Positions 1-13,926 of a stretch of DNA of 64,000 nt are shown here, one piece after another. A model generated the notes under the pieces. It did not search any database. It was not told the origin of the DNA and saw nothing but the letters and a program-made list of their open reading frames with translations. Source of the stretch: Auanema rhodensis (taxonomy: Eukaryota; Nematoda; Chromadorea; Rhabditida; Rhabditidae). The DNA lies in assembly GCA_964057225.1 (NCBI GenBank), contig OZ059899.1:19848501-19912500 (forward strand), in the 5' to 3' direction. The position numbers were made by a program, and so were the translations under genes. Each line of letters starts with the position of its first letter. Position 1 is the first letter of the stretch.

Positions 1-610
1 GATGTTTTTAGATTCTTTTTTTCAAGGCAAAGACGATGGACAATGTTATTCAACGAAAAAATTAATTCTCCAGGGTGAAAATCGAGGATATAAGTGTGAA
101 CTTATATCAGTTGATATCTCGGTGCAATTTTAAGCTAGCGCAAATCTGATAATACAGATCGACGCAGCTTAAAAATCCGCTTCGAATGCACTATACAACA
201 TTGAGAAACGCTTAATACAAAAGTTAGTTATGATCGTTTGAAAAATGATGCATTAGTGTATGTTGAGTTTCCATGTACACTCAACATTGCTTCCAAAAAC
301 ATTTTGACAAAAATTTTTCCGAAAAATTTCAAAATAATTTCGCAAAAAGTAGATGTTTTTAGATATCTTTTTTCAAGGCAGAGACGATGGACAATGTTAT
401 TCAACGAAAAAATTAATTCTGCAGGGTGAAAATCGAGGATATAAGTGTGAACTTATATCAGTTGATATCTCGGTGCATTTTTAAGCTAGCGCAAATCTGA
501 TAACACAGATCGACGCAGCTTAAAAATCCGCATCGAATGCACTATACAACATTGAGAAACGCTTAATACAAAAGTTAGTTATGATCGTTTGAAAAATGAT
601 GCATTAGTGT

Positions 611-638
611 ATGTTGAGTTTCCATGTACACTCAACAT
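611..638. repeat. Satellite inverted repeat 1 (9-bp arms, 10-nt loop)
   Basis: ATGTTGAGT at 611-619 is the exact reverse complement of ACTCAACAT at 630-638, with loop TTCCATGTAC. It is present in essentially every monomer. In variants where ACATT is ACATA the arms lengthen to 10 bp. The retrotransposon at 43086 is inserted within this loop in its host monomer. Confidence 0.9.
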
Positions 639-788
639 TGCTTCCAAAAACATTTTGACAAAAATTTTTCCGAAAAATTTCAAAATAATTTCGCAAAAAG
701 TAGATGTTTTTAGATTCCTTTTTTCAAGGCAGAGACGATGGACAATGTTATTCAACGAAAAAATTAATTCTGCAGGGTGAAAATCGAG

Positions 789-810
789 GATATAAGTGTG
801 AACTTATATC
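789..810. repeat. Satellite inverted repeat 2 (9-bp arms, 4-nt loop)
   Basis: GATATAAGT and ACTTATATC are perfect reverse complements separated by GTGA. The dyad is conserved across the array. It is disrupted by ACGTATATC in two monomers (near 20460 and 22565) and by ATTTATATC in a few others (near 42911, 56552 and 58309). No compensating change is visible in the other arm, so the sequence does not show selection for RNA pairing. Confidence 0.9.
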
Positions 811-827
811 AGTTGATATCTCGGTGC

Positions 828-878
828 ATTTTTAAGCTAGCGCAAATCTGATAACACAGATCGACGCAGCTTAAAAAT
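828..878. repeat. Satellite compound inverted repeat 3 (11 + 3 + 5 bp arms)
   Basis: An outer 11-bp arm (ATTTTTAAGCT at 828-838) pairs with AGCTTAAAAAT at 868-878. Inside it GCG (840-842) pairs with CGC (865-867), and ATCTG (846-850) pairs with CAGAT (857-861) around the loop ATAACA. GTGC just upstream and GCAC downstream could add a further short arm. It is present in all monomers with scattered single changes. Whether it acts as DNA cruciform or as RNA in satellite transcripts is unknown. Confidence 0.85.
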
Positions 879-3800
879 CCGCATCGAATGCACTATACAA
901 CATTGAGAAACGCTTAATACAAAAGTTAGTTATGATCGTTTGAAAAATGATGCATTAGTGTATGTTGAGTTTCCATGTACACTCAACATTGCTTCCAAAA
1001 ACATTTTTACAAAAATTTTTCCGAAAAATTTCAAAATAATTTCGCAAAAAATAGATGTTTTTAGATTCCTTTTTTCAAGGCAAAGACGATGGACAATGTT
1101 ATTCAACGAAAAAATTAATTCTGCAGGGTGAAAATCGAGGATATAAGTGTGAACTTATATCAGTTGATATCTCGGTGCATTTTTAAGCTAGCGCAAATCT
1201 GATAACACAGATCGACGCAGCTTGAAAATCCGCATCGAATGCACTATACAACATTGAGAAACGCTTAATACAAAAATTAGTTATGATCGTTTGAAAAATG
1301 ATGCATTAGTGTATGTTGAGTTTCCATGTACACTCAACATTGCTTCCAAAAACATTTTGACAAAAATTTTTCCAAAAAATTTCGAAAAAATTTCGCGAAA
1401 AGTAGATGTTTTTAGATTCCTTTTTCCAAGGCAAAGACGATGGACAATGTTATTCAACGAAAAAATTATTTCTGCAGGGTGAAAATCGAGGATATAAGTG
1501 TGAACTTATATCAGTTCATATCTCGGTGCATTTTTAAGCTAGCGCAAATCTGATAACACAGATCGACGCAGCTTAAAAATCCGCATCGAATGCACTATAC
1601 AACATTGAGAAACGCTTGATACAAAAATTAGTTATGATCGTTTGAAAAATGATGCATTAGTGTATGTTGAGTTTCCATGTACACTCAACATTGCTTCCAA
1701 AAACATTTTGACAAAAATTTTTCCGAAAAATTTCAAAATAATTTCGCGAAAAGTAGATGTTTTTAGATTCTTTTTTTCAAGGCAAAGACGATGGACAATG
1801 TTATTCAACGAAAAAATTAATTCTCCAGGGTGAAAATCGAGGATATAAGTGTGAACTTATATCAGTTGATATCTCGGTGCAATTTTAAGCTAGCGCAAAT
1901 CTGATAATACAGATCGACGCAGCTTAAAAATCCGCTTCGAATGCACTATACTGCATTGAGAAACGCTTAATACAAAAGTTAGTTATGATCGTTTGAAAAA
2001 TGATGCATTAGTGTATGTTGAGTTTCCATGTACACTCAACATTGCTTCCAAAAACATTTTGACAAAAATTTTTCCGAAAAATTTCAAAATAATTTCGCAA
2101 AAAGTAGATGTTTTTAGATATCTTTTTTCAAGGCAGAGACGATGGACAATGTTATTCAACGAAAAAATTAATTCTGCAGGGTGAAAATCGAGGATATAAG
2201 TGTGAACTTATATCAGTTGATATCTCGGTGCATTTTTAAGCTAGCGCAAATCTGATAACACAGATCGACGCAGCTTAAAAATCCGCATCGAATGCACTAT
2301 ACAACATTGAGAAACGCTTAATACAAAAGTTAGTTATGATCGTTTGAAAAATGATGCATTAGTGTATATTGAGTTTCCATGTACACTCAACATTGCTTCC
2401 AAAAACATTTTGACAAAAATTTTTCCGAAAAATTTCAAAATAATTTCGCAAAAAGTAGATGTTTTTAGATTCCTTTTTTCAAGGCAGAGACGATGGACAA
2501 TGTTATTCAACGAAAAAATTAATTCTGCAGGGTGAAAATCGAGGATATAAGTGTGAACTTATATCAGTTGATATCTCGGTGCATTTTTAAGCTAGCGCAA
2601 ATCTGATAACACAGATCGACGCAGCTTAAAAATCCGCATCGAATGCACTATACAACATTGAGAAACGCTTAATACAAAAGTTAGTTATGATCGTTTGAAA
2701 AATGATGCATTAGTGTATGTTGAGTTTCCATGTACACTCAACATTGCTTCCAAAAACATTTTTACAAAAATTTTTCCGAAAAATTTCAAAATAATTTCGC
2801 AAAAAATAGATGTTTTTAGATTCCTTTTTTCAAGGCAAAGACGATGGACAATGTTATTCAACGAAAAAATTAATTCTGCAGGGTGAAAATCGAGGATATA
2901 AGTGTGAACTTATATCAGTTGATATCTCGGTGCATTTTTAAGCTAGCGCAAATCTGATAACACAGATCGACGCAGCTTAAAAATCCACATCGAATGCACT
3001 ATACTACATTGAGAAACGCTTGATACAAAAATTAGTTATGATCGTTTGAAAAATGATGCATTAGTGTATGTTGAGTTTCCATGTACACTCAACATTGCTT
3101 CCAAAAACATTTTGACAAAAATTTTTCCGAAAAATTTCAAAATAATTTCGCAAAAAGTAGATGTTTTTAGATTCCTTTTTTCAAGGCAGAGACGATGGAC
3201 AATGTTATTCAACGAAAAAATTAATTCTGCAGGGTGAAAATCGAGGATATAAGTGTGAACTTATATCAGTTGATATCTCGGTGCATTTTTAAGCTAGCGC
3301 AAATCTGATAACACAGATCGACGCAGCTTAAAAATCCGCATCGAATGCACTATACAACATTGAGAAACGCTTAATACAAAAGTTAGTTATGATCGTTTGA
3401 AAAATGATGCATTAGTGTATGTTGAGTTTCCATGTACACTCAACATTGCTTCCAAAAACATTTTGACAAAAATTTTTCCGAAAAATTTCGAAAAAATTTC
3501 GCAAAAAGTAGATGTTTTTAGATTCCTTTTTTTAAGGCAAAGACGATGGACAATGTTATTCAACGAAAAAATTAATTCTGCAGGGTGAAAATCGAGGATA
3601 TAAGTGTGAACTTATATCAGTTGATATCTCGGTGCATTTTTAAGCTAGCGCAAATCTGATAACACAGATCGACGCAGCTTAAAAATCCGCATCGAATGCA
3701 CTATACAACATTGAGAAACGCTTAATACAAAAATTAGTTATGATCGTTTGAAAAATGATGCATTAGTGTATGTTGAGTTTCCATGTACACTCAACATTGC

Positions 3801-4800
3801 TTCCAAAAACATTTTGACAAAAATTTTTCCGAAAAATTTCAAAATAATTTCGCAAAAAGTAGATGTTTTTAGATTCCTTTTTTCAAGGCAAAGACGATGG
3901 ACATTGTTATTCAACGAAAAAATTGATTCTGCAGGGTGAAAATCGAGGATATAAGTGTGAACTTATATCAGTTGATATCTCGGTGCATTTTTAAGCTAGC
4001 GCAAATCTGATAACACAGATCGACGCAGCTTAAGAATCCGCATCGAATGCACTATACAACATTGAGAAACGCTTAATACAAAAGTTAGTTATGATCGTTT
4101 GAAAAATGATGCATTAGTGTATGTTGAGTTTCCATGTACACTCAACATTGCTTCCAAAAACATTTTTACAAAAATTTTTCCGAAAAATTTCAAAATAATT
4201 TCGCAAAAAATAGATGTTTTTAGATTCCTTTTTTCAAGGCAAAGACGATGGACAATGTTATTCAACGAAAAAATTAATTCTGCAGGGTGAAAATCGAGGA
4301 TATAAGTGTGAACTTATATCAGTTGATATCTCGGTGCATTTTTAAGCTAGCGCAAATCTGATAACACAGATCGACGCAGCTTACAAATCCGCATCGAATG
4401 CACTATACAACATTGAGAAACGCTTAATACAAAAGTTAGTTATGATCGTTTGAAAAATGATGCATTAGTGTATGTTGAGTTTCCATGTACACTCAACATT
4501 GCTTCCAAAAACATTTTGACAAAAATTTTTCCGAAAAATTTCAAAATAATTTCGCAAAAAGTAGATGTTTTTAGATTCCTTTTTTCAAGGCAGAGACGAT
4601 GGACAATGTTATTCAACGAAAAAATTAATTCTGCAGGGTGAAAATCGAGGATATAAGTGTGAACTTATATCAGTTGATATCTCGGTGCATTTTTAAGCTA
4701 GCGCAAATCTGATAACACAGATCGACGCAGCTTAAAAATCCGCATCGAATGCACTATACAACATTGAGAAACGCTTGATACAAAAATTAGTTATGATCGT

Positions 4801-6906
4801 TTGAAAAATGATGCATTAGTGTATGTTGAGTTTCCATGTACACTCAACATTGCTTCCAAAAACATTTTGACAAAAATTTTTCCGAAAAATTTCAAAATAA
4901 TTTCGCGAAAAGTAGATGTTTTTAGATTCCTTTTTTCAAGGCAAAGACGATGGACAATGTTATTCAACGAAAAAATTAATTCTCCAGGGTGAAAATCGAG
5001 GATATAAGTGTGAACTTATATCAGTTGATATCTCGGTGCAATTTTAAGCTAGCGCAAATCTGATAATACAGATCGACGCAGCTTAAAAATCCGCTTCGAA
5101 TGCACTATACTGCATTGAGAAACGCTTAATACAAAAGTTAGTTATGATCGTTTGAAAAATGATGCATTAGTGTATGTTGAGTTTCCATGTACACTCAACA
5201 TTGCTTCCAAAAACATTTTTACAAAAATTTTTCCGAAAAATTTCAAAATAATTTCGCAAAAAGTAGATGTTTTTAGATTCCTTTTTTCAAGGCAAAGACG
5301 ATGGACAATGTTATTCAACGAAAAAATTAATTCTGCAGGGTGAAAATCGAGGATATAAGTGTGAACTTATATCAGTTGATATCTCGGTGCATTTTTAAGC
5401 TAGCGCAAATCTGATAACACAGATCGACGCAGCTTGAAAATCCGCATCGAATGCACTATACAACATTGAGAAACGCTTAATACAAAAATTAGTTATGATC
5501 GTTTGAAAAATGATGCATTAGTGTATGTTGAGTTTCCATGTACACTCAACATTGCTTCCAAAAACATTTTGACAAAAATTTTTCCAAAAAATTTCGAAAA
5601 AATTTCGCGAAAAGTAGATGTTTTTAGATTCCTTTTTCCAAGGCAAAGACGATGGACAATGTTATTCAACGAAAAAATTATTTCTGCAGGGTGAAAATCG
5701 AGGATATAAGTGTGAACTTATATCAGTTCATATCTCGGTGCATTTTTAAGCTAGCGCAAATCTGATAACACAGATCGACGCAGCTTAAAAATCCGCATCG
5801 AATGCACTATACAACATTGAGAAACGCTTGATACAAAAATTAGTTATGATCGTTTGAAAAATGATGCATTAGTGTATGTTGAGTTTCCATGTACACTCAA
5901 CATTGCTTCCAAAAACATTTTGACAAAAATTTTTCCGAAAAATTTCAAAATAATTTCGCGAAAAGTAGATGTTTTTAGATTCCTTTTTTCAAGGCAAAGA
6001 CGATGGACAATGTTATTCAACGAAAAAATTAATTCTCCAGGGTGAAAATCGAGGATATAAGTGTGAACTTATATCAGTTGATATCTCGGTGCAATTTTAA
6101 GCTAGCGCAAATCTGATAATACAGATCGACGCAGCTTAAAAATCCGCTTCGAATGCACTATACTGCATTGAGAAACGCTTAATACAAAAGTTAGTTATGA
6201 TCGTTTGAAAAATGATGCATTAGTGTATGTTGAGTTTCCATGTACACTCAACATTGCTTCCAAAAACATTTTTACAAAAATTTTTCCGAAAAATTTCAAA
6301 ATAATTTCGCAAAAAGTAGATGTTTTTAGATTCCTTTTTTCAAGGCAAAGACGATGGACAATGTTATTCAACGAAAAAATTAATTCTGCAGGGTGAAAAT
6401 CGAGGATATAAGTGTGAACTTATATCAGTTGATATCTCGGTGCATTTTTAAGCTAGCGCAAATCTGATAACACAGATCGACGCAGCTTGAAAATCCGCAT
6501 CGAATGCACTATACAACATTGAGAAACGCTTAATACAAAAATTAGTTATGATCGTTTGAAAAATGATGCATTAGTGTATGTTGAGTTTCCATGTACACTC
6601 AACATTGCTTCCAAAAACATTTTGACAAAAATTTTTCCAAAAAATTTCGAAAAAATTTCGCGAAAAGTAGATGTTTTTAGATTCCTTTTTCCAAGGCAAA
6701 GACGATGGACAATGTTATTCAACGAAAAAATTTTTTCTGCAGGGTGAAAATCGAGGATATAAGTGTGAACTTATATCAGTTCATATCTCGGTGCATTTTT
6801 AAGCTAGCGCAAATCTGATAACACAGATCGACGCAGCTTAAAAATCCGCATCGAATGCACTATACAACATTGAGAAACGCTTGATACAAAAATTAGTTAT
6901 GATCGT
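4801..6906 (+). repeat. Higher-order repeat: 3-monomer unit (1053 bp), two copies
   Basis: Monomers at 4801, 5152 and 5503 carry, in order, the CTCCAGG variant with GCGAAAAG, the TTTACAAAA variant, and the variant with GAAAAAATTTCGCG and TTTTTCCAAGG. The same three variants recur at 5854, 6205 and 6556, and the first type begins again at 6907. Linked variants at constant 1053-bp spacing show local amplification of a trimer. Confidence 0.85.
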
Positions 6907-9012
6907 TTGAAAAATGATGCATTAGTGTATGTTGAGTTTCCATGTACACTCAACATTGCTTCCAAAAACATTTTGACAAAAATTTTTCCGAAAAATTTCA
7001 AAATAATTTCGCGAAAAGTAGATGTTTTCAGATTCCTTTTTTCAAGGCAAAGACGATGGACAATGTTATTCAACGAAAAAATTAATTCTCCAGGGTGAAA
7101 ATCGAGGATATAAGTGTGAACTTATATCAGTTGATATCTCGGTGCAATTTTAAGCTAGCGCAAATCTGATAATACAGATCGACGCAGCTTAAAAATCCGC
7201 TTCGAATGCACTATACTGCATTGAGAAACGCTTAATACAAAAGTTAGTTATGATCGTTTGAAAAATGATGCATTAGTGTATGTTGAGTTTCCATGTACAC
7301 TCAACATTGCTTCCAAAAACATTTTGACAAAAATTTTTCCGAAAAATTTCAAAATAATTTCGCAAAAAGTAGATGTTTTTAGATATCTTTTTTCAAGGCA
7401 GAGACGATGGACAATGTTATTCAACGAAAAAATTAATTCTGCAGGGTGAAAATCGAGGATATAAGTGTGAACTTATATCAGTTGATATCTCGGTGCATTT
7501 TTAAGCTAGCGCAAATCTGATAACACAGATCGACGCTGCTTAAAAATCCGCATCGAATGCACTATACAACATTGAGAAACGCTTAATACAAAAGTTAGTT
7601 ATGATCGTTTGAAAAATGATGCATTAGTGTATGTTGAGTTTCCATGTACACTCAACATTGCTTCCAAAAACATTTTGACAAAAATTTTTCCGAAAAATTT
7701 CAAAATAATTTCGCGAAAAGTAGATGTTTTTAGATTCCTTTTTTCAAGGCAAAGACGATGGACAATGTTATTCAACGAAAAAATTAATTCTCCAGGGTGA
7801 AAATCGAGGATATAAGTGTGAACTTATATCAGTTGATATCTCGGTGCAATTTTAAGCTAGCGCAAATCTGATAATACAGATCGACGCAGCTTAAAAATCC
7901 GCTTCGAATGCACTATACTGCATTGAGAAACGCTTAATACAAAAGTTAGTTATGATCGTTTGAAAAATGATGCATTAGTGTATGTTGAGTTTCCATGTAC
8001 ACTCAACATTGCTTCCAAAAACATTTTGACAAAAATTTTTCCGAAAAATTTCAAAATAATTTCGCAAAAAGTAGATGTTTTTAGATATCTTTTTTCAAGG
8101 CAGAGACGATGGACAATGTTATTCAACGAAAAAATTAATTCTGCAGGGTGAAAATCGAGGATATAAGTGTGAACTTATATCAGTTGATATCTCGGTGCAT
8201 TTTTAAGCTAGCGCAAATCTGATAACACAGATCGACGCTGCTTAAAAATCCGCATCGAATGCACTATACAACATTGAGAAACGCTTAATACAAAAGTTAG
8301 TTATGATCGTTTGAAAAATGATGCATTAGTGTATGTTGAGTTTCCATGTACACTCAACATTGCTTCCAAAAACATTTTGACAAAAATTTTTCCGAAAAAT
8401 TTCAAAATAATTTCGCGAAAAGTAGATGTTTTTAGATTCCTTTTTTCAAGGCAAAGACGATGGACAATGTTATTCAACGAAAAAATTAATTCTCCAGGGT
8501 GAAAATCGAGGATATAAGTGTGAACTTATATCAGTTGATATCTCGGTGCAATTTTAAGCTAGCGCAAATCTGATAATACAGATCGACGCAGCTTAAAAAT
8601 CCGCTTCGAATGCACTATACTGCATTGAGAAACGCTTAATACAAAAGTTAGTTATGATCGTTTGAAAAATGATGCATTAGTGTATGTTGAGTTTCCATGT
8701 ACACTCAACATTGCTTCCAAAAACATTTTGACAAAAATTTTTCCGAAAAATTTCAAAATAATTTCGCAAAAAGTAGATGTTTTTAGATATCTTTTTTCAA
8801 GGCAGAGACGATGGACAATGTTATTCAACGAAAAAATTAATTCTGCAGGGTGAAAATCGAGGATATAAGTGTGAACTTATATCAGTTGATATCTCGGTGC
8901 ATTTTTAAGCTAGCGCAAATCTGATAACACAGATCGACGCTGCTTAAAAATCCGCATCGAATGCACTATACAACATTGAGAAACGCTTAATACAAAAGTT
9001 AGTTATGATCGT
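6907..9012 (+). repeat. Higher-order repeat: 2-monomer unit (702 bp), three copies
   Basis: Monomers alternate between the CTCCAGG/GCGAAAAG type (6907, 7609, 8311) and the AGATATCTTTT type (7258, 7960, 8662). All three of the latter share the private change GACGCTGCTT (near 7535, 8237 and 8939) where other monomers have GACGCAGCTT. The shared private marker shows recent amplification as dimers. Confidence 0.87.
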
Positions 9013-11820
9013 TTGAAAAATGATGCATTAGTGTATGTTGAGTTTCCATGTACACTCAACATTGCTTCCAAAAACATTTTGACAAAAATTTTTCCGAAAA
9101 ATTTCAAAATAATTTCGCAAAAAGTAGATGTTTTTAGATTCCTTTTTTCAAGGCAGAGACGATGGACAATGTTATTCAACGAAAAAATTAATTCTGCAGG
9201 GTGAAAATCGAGGATATAAGTGTGAACTTATATCAGTTGATATCTCGGTGCATTTTTAAGCTAGCGCAAATCTGATAACACAGATCGACGCAGCTTAAAA
9301 ATCCGCATCGAATGCACTATACAACATTGAGAAACGCTTAATACAAAAGTTAGTTATGATCGTTTGAAAAATGATGCATTAGTGTATGTTGAGTTTCCAT
9401 GTACACTCAACATTGCTTCCAAAAACATTTTTACAAAAATTTTTCCGAAAAATTTCAAAATAATTTCGCAAAAAATAGATGTTTTTAGATTCCTTTTTTC
9501 AAGGCAAAGACGATGGACAATGTTATTCAACGAAAAAATTAATTCTGCAGGGTGAAAATCGAGGATATAAGTGTGAACTTATATCAGTTGATATCTCGGT
9601 GCATTTTTAAGCTAGCGCAAATCTGATAACACAGATCGACGCAGCTTAAAAATCCACATCGAATGCACTATACTACATTGAGAAACGCTTGATACAAAAA
9701 TTAGTTATGATCGTTTGAAAAATGATGCATTAGTGTATGTTGAGTTTCCATGTACACTCAACATTGCTTCCAAAAACATTTTGACAAAAATTTTTCCGAA
9801 AAATTTCAAAATAATTTCGCAAAAAGTAGATGTTTTTAGATTCCTTTTTTCAAGGCAGAGACGATGGACAATGTTATTCAACGAAAAAATTAATTCTGCA
9901 GGGTGAAAATCGAGGATATAAGTGTGAACTTATATCAGTTGATATCTCGGTGCATTTTTAAGCTAGCGCAAATCTGATAACACAGATCGACGCAGCTTAA
10001 AAATCCGCATCGAATGCACTATACAACATTGAGAAACGCTTAATACAAAAGTTAGTTATGATCGTTTGAAAAATGATGCATTAGTGTATGTTGAGTTTCC
10101 ATGTACACTCAACATTGCTTCCAAAAACATTTTTACAAAAATTTTTCCGAAAAATTTCAAAATAATTTCGCAAAAAATAGATGTTTTTAGATTCCTTTTT
10201 TCAAGGCAAAGACGATGGACAATGTTATTCAACGAAAAAATTAATTCTGCAGGGTGAAAATCGAGGATATAAGTGTGAACTTATATCAGTTGATATCTCG
10301 GTGCATTTTTAAGCTAGCGCAAATCTGATAACACAGATCGACGCAGCTTACAAATCCGCATCGAATGCACTATACAACATTGAGAAACGCTTAATACAAA
10401 AGTTAGTTATGATCGTTTGAAAAATGATGCATTAGTGTATGTTGAGTTTCCATGTACACTCAACATTGCTTCCAAAAACATTTTGACAAAAATTTTTCCG
10501 AAAAATTTCAAAATAATTTCGCAAAAAGTAGATGTTTTTAGATTCCTTTTTTCAAGGCAGAGACGATGGACAATGTTATTCAACGAAAAAATTAATTCTG
10601 CAGGGTGAAAATCGAGGATATAAGTGTGAACTTATATCAGTTGATATCTCGGTGAATTTTTAAGCTAGCGCAAATCTGATAACACAGATCGACGCAGCTT
10701 AAAAATCCGCATCGAATGCACTATACAACATTGAGAAACGCTTAATACAAAAGTTAGTTATGATCGTTTGAAAAATGATGAATTAGTGTATGTTGAGTTT
10801 CCATGTACACTCAACATTGCTTCCAAAAACATTTTTACAAAAATTTTTCCGAAAAATTTCAAAATAATTTCGCAAAAAATAGATGTTTTTAGATTCCTTT
10901 TTTCAAGGCAAAGACGATGGACAATGTTATTCAACGAAAAAATTATTTCTGCAGGGTGAAAATCGAGGATATAAGTGTGAACTTATATCAGTTGATATCT
11001 CGGGGCATTTTTAAGCTAGCGCAAATCTGATAACACAGATCGACGCAGCTTAAAAATCCGCATCGAATGCACTATACATCATTGAGAAACGCTTGATACA
11101 AAAATTAGTTATGATCGTTTGAAAAATGATGCATTAGTGTATGTTGAGTTTCCATGTACACTCAACATAGCTTCCAAAAACATTTTGACAAAAATTTTTC
11201 CGAAAAATTTCAAAATAAATTCGCAAAAAGTAGATGTTTTTAGATTCCTTTTTTCAAGACAAAGACGATGGACAATGTTATTCAACGAAAAAATTAATTC
11301 TGCAGGGTGAAAATCGAGGATATAAGTGTGAACTTATATCAGTTGATATCTCGGTGCATTTTTAAGCTAGCGCAAATCTGATAACACAGATCGACGCAGC
11401 TTAAAAATCCGCATCGAATACACTATACTGCATTGAGAAACGCTTAATACAAAAATTAGTTATGATCGTTTGAAAAATGATGCATTAGTGTATGTTGAGT
11501 TTCCATGTACACTCAACATTGCTTCCAAAAACATTTTGACAAAAATTTTTCCGAAAAATTTCGAAAAAATTTCGCAAAAAGTAGATGTTTTTAGATTCCT
11601 TTTTTCAAGGCAGAGACGATGGACAATGTTATTCAACGAAAAAATTAATTCTGCAGGGTGAAAATCGAGGATATAAGTGTGAACTTATATCAGTTGATAT
11701 CTCGGTGCATTTTTAAGCTAGCGCAAATCTGATAACACAGATCGACGCAACTTAAAAATCCGCATCGAATGCACTATACAACATTGAAAAACGCTTAATA
11801 CAAAAGTTAGTTATGATCGT

Positions 11821-13926
11821 TTGAAAAATGATGCATTAGTGTATGTTGAGTTTCCATGTACACTCAACATTGCTTCCAAAAACATTTTTACAAAAATTTT
11901 TCCGAAAAATTTCAAGATAATTTCGCAAAAAATAGATGTTTTTAGATTCCTTTTTTCAAGGCAAAGACGATGGACAATGTTATTCAACGAAAAAATTAAT
12001 TCTGCAGGGTGAAAATCGAGGATATAAGTGTGAACTTATATCAGTTGATATCTCGGTGCATTTTTAAGCTAGCGCAAATCTGATAACACAGATCGACGCA
12101 GCTTAAAAATCCACATCGAATGCACTATACTACATTGAGAAACGCTCAATACAAAAATTAGTTATGATCGTTTGAAAAATGATGCATTAGTGTATGTTGA
12201 GTTTCCATGTACACTCAACATAGCTTCCAAAAACATTTTGACAAAAATTTTTCCGAAAAATTTCAAAATAATTTCGCGAAAAGTAGATGTTTTTAGATTC
12301 CTTTTTTCAAGGCAAAGACGATGGACAATGTTATTCAACGAAAAAATTATTTCTGCAGGGTGAAAATCGAGGATATAAGTGTGAACTTATATCAGTTGAT
12401 ATCTCGGGGCGTTTTTAAGCTAGCGCAAATCTGATAACACAGATCGACGCAGCTTAAAAATCCGCATCGAATGCACTATACATCATTGAGAAACGCTTGA
12501 TACAAAAATTAGTTATGATCGTTTGAAAAATGATGCATTAGTGTATGTTGAGTTTCCATGTACACTCAACATAGCTTCCAAAAACATTTTGACAAAAATT
12601 TTTCCGAAAAATTTCAAAATAAATTCGCAAAAAATAGATGTTTTTAGATTCCTTTTTTCAAGGCAAAGACGATGGACAATGTTATTCAACGAAAAAATTA
12701 ATTCTGCAGGGTGAAAATCGAGGATATAAGTGTGAACTTATATCAGTTGATATCTCGGTGCATTTTTAAGCTAGCGCAAATCTGATAACACAGATCGACG
12801 CAGCTTAAAAATCCGCATCGAATACACTATACTGCATTGAGAAACGCTTAATACAAAAATTAGTTATGATCGTTTGAAAAATGATGCATTAGTGTATGTT
12901 GAGTTTCCATGTACACTCAACATTGCTTCCAAAAACATTTTGACAAAAATTTTTCCGAAAAATTTTGAAATAATTTCGCAAAAAGTAGGTGTTTTTAGAT
13001 TGCTTTTTTCAAGGCAAAGACGATGGACAATGTTATTCATCGGAAAAATTAATTCTGCAGGGTGAAAATCGAGGATATAAGTGTGAACTTATATCAGTTG
13101 ATATCTCGGTGCATTTTTAAGCTAGCGCAAATTTGATAACACAGATCGACGCAGCTTAAAAATCCGCATCGAATGCACTATACTACATTGAGAAACGCTT
13201 AATACAAAAATTAGTTATGATCGTTTGAAAAATGATGCATTAGTGTATGTTGAGTTTCCATGTACACTCAACATTGCTTCCAAAAACATTTTGACAAAAA
13301 TGTTTCCGAAAAATTTCAAAATAATTTCGCGAAAAGTAGATGTTTTTAGATTCCTTTTTTCAAGGCAAAGACGATAGACAATGTTATTCAACGAAAAAAT
13401 TATTTCTGCAGGGTGAAAATCGAGGATATAAGTGTGAACTTATATCAGTTGATATCTCGGTGCATTTTTAAGCTAGCGCAAATCTGATAACACAGATCGA
13501 CGCAGCTTAAAAATCCGCATCGAATGCACTATACATCATTGAGAAACGTTTAATACAAAAATTAGTTATGATCGTTTGAAAAATGATGCATTAGTGTATA
13601 TTGAGTTTCCATGTACACTCAACATAGCTTCCAAAAACATTTTGACAAAAATTTTTCCGAAAAATTTCGAAATAAATTCGCAAAAAGTAGATGTTTTTAG
13701 ATTCCTTTTTTCAAGGCAAAGACGATGGACAATGTTATTCAACGAAAAAATTAATTCTGCAGGGTGAAAATCGAGGATATAAGTGTGAACTTATATCAGT
13801 TGATATCTCGGTGCATTTTTAAGCTAGCGCAAATCTGATAACACAGATCGACGCAGCTTAAAAATCCACATCGAATGCACTATACTACATTGAGAAACGC
13901 TTGATACAAAAATTAGTTATGATCGT
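11821..13926 (+). repeat. Six-monomer segment duplicated at 17437-19542
   Basis: The order of variants here (TTTACA/CAAGATAATTTC; GCGAAAAG/ATTATTTCT with GGGGCG; AAATTCGCAAAAAATAG; GTAGGTG/TTCATCGG; the ATAGACAATG variant; the GTATATTG/AAATAAATTC variant) recurs 5616 bp (16 monomers) downstream. Several of these changes are rare elsewhere, so the two blocks share recent ancestry and the intervening monomers were amplified between them. Confidence 0.75.

Larger units (their letters stand above)
589..939 (+). repeat. Representative 351-bp satellite monomer
   Basis: This monomer is close to the consensus of the left block and serves as a reference unit. In order it holds a dyad at 611-638, a run of short A/T tracts (about 645-720), a PstI-like CTGCAG near 770, a dyad at 789-810, a compound dyad at 828-878, and a short spacer to the next unit. 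Diagnostic variable sites are AAN versus GAT just before CTGCAG (AATTCT or GATTCT), ACAATG versus ACATTG, TTGACA versus TTTACA, and the base after ACTATAC (AAC, TAC, TGC or ATC). These sites define the variant classes used below to recognise higher-order repeats. Confidence 0.93.

Noticed and set aside
238..429. About 63-codon open frame repeated in most satellite monomers, suggesting a tandem peptide gene family
   Set aside because: It begins with TTG and has no ATG at its start. Nonsense changes occur in monomers near 13375, 14428, 14779, 15832, 16183, 17236, 18991, 21097 and 23203, and one-base insertions occur near 57214. Its persistence is explained by satellite homogenisation.
828..878. 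tRNA or tRNA-derived element in the satellite monomer
   Set aside because: The hairpin is strong, but no cloverleaf, A box or B box (GGTTCGANNCC) is present.
589..939. CENP-B box in the satellite monomer
   Set aside because: TTCG occurs several times, but no site has the required downstream CGGG at correct spacing.
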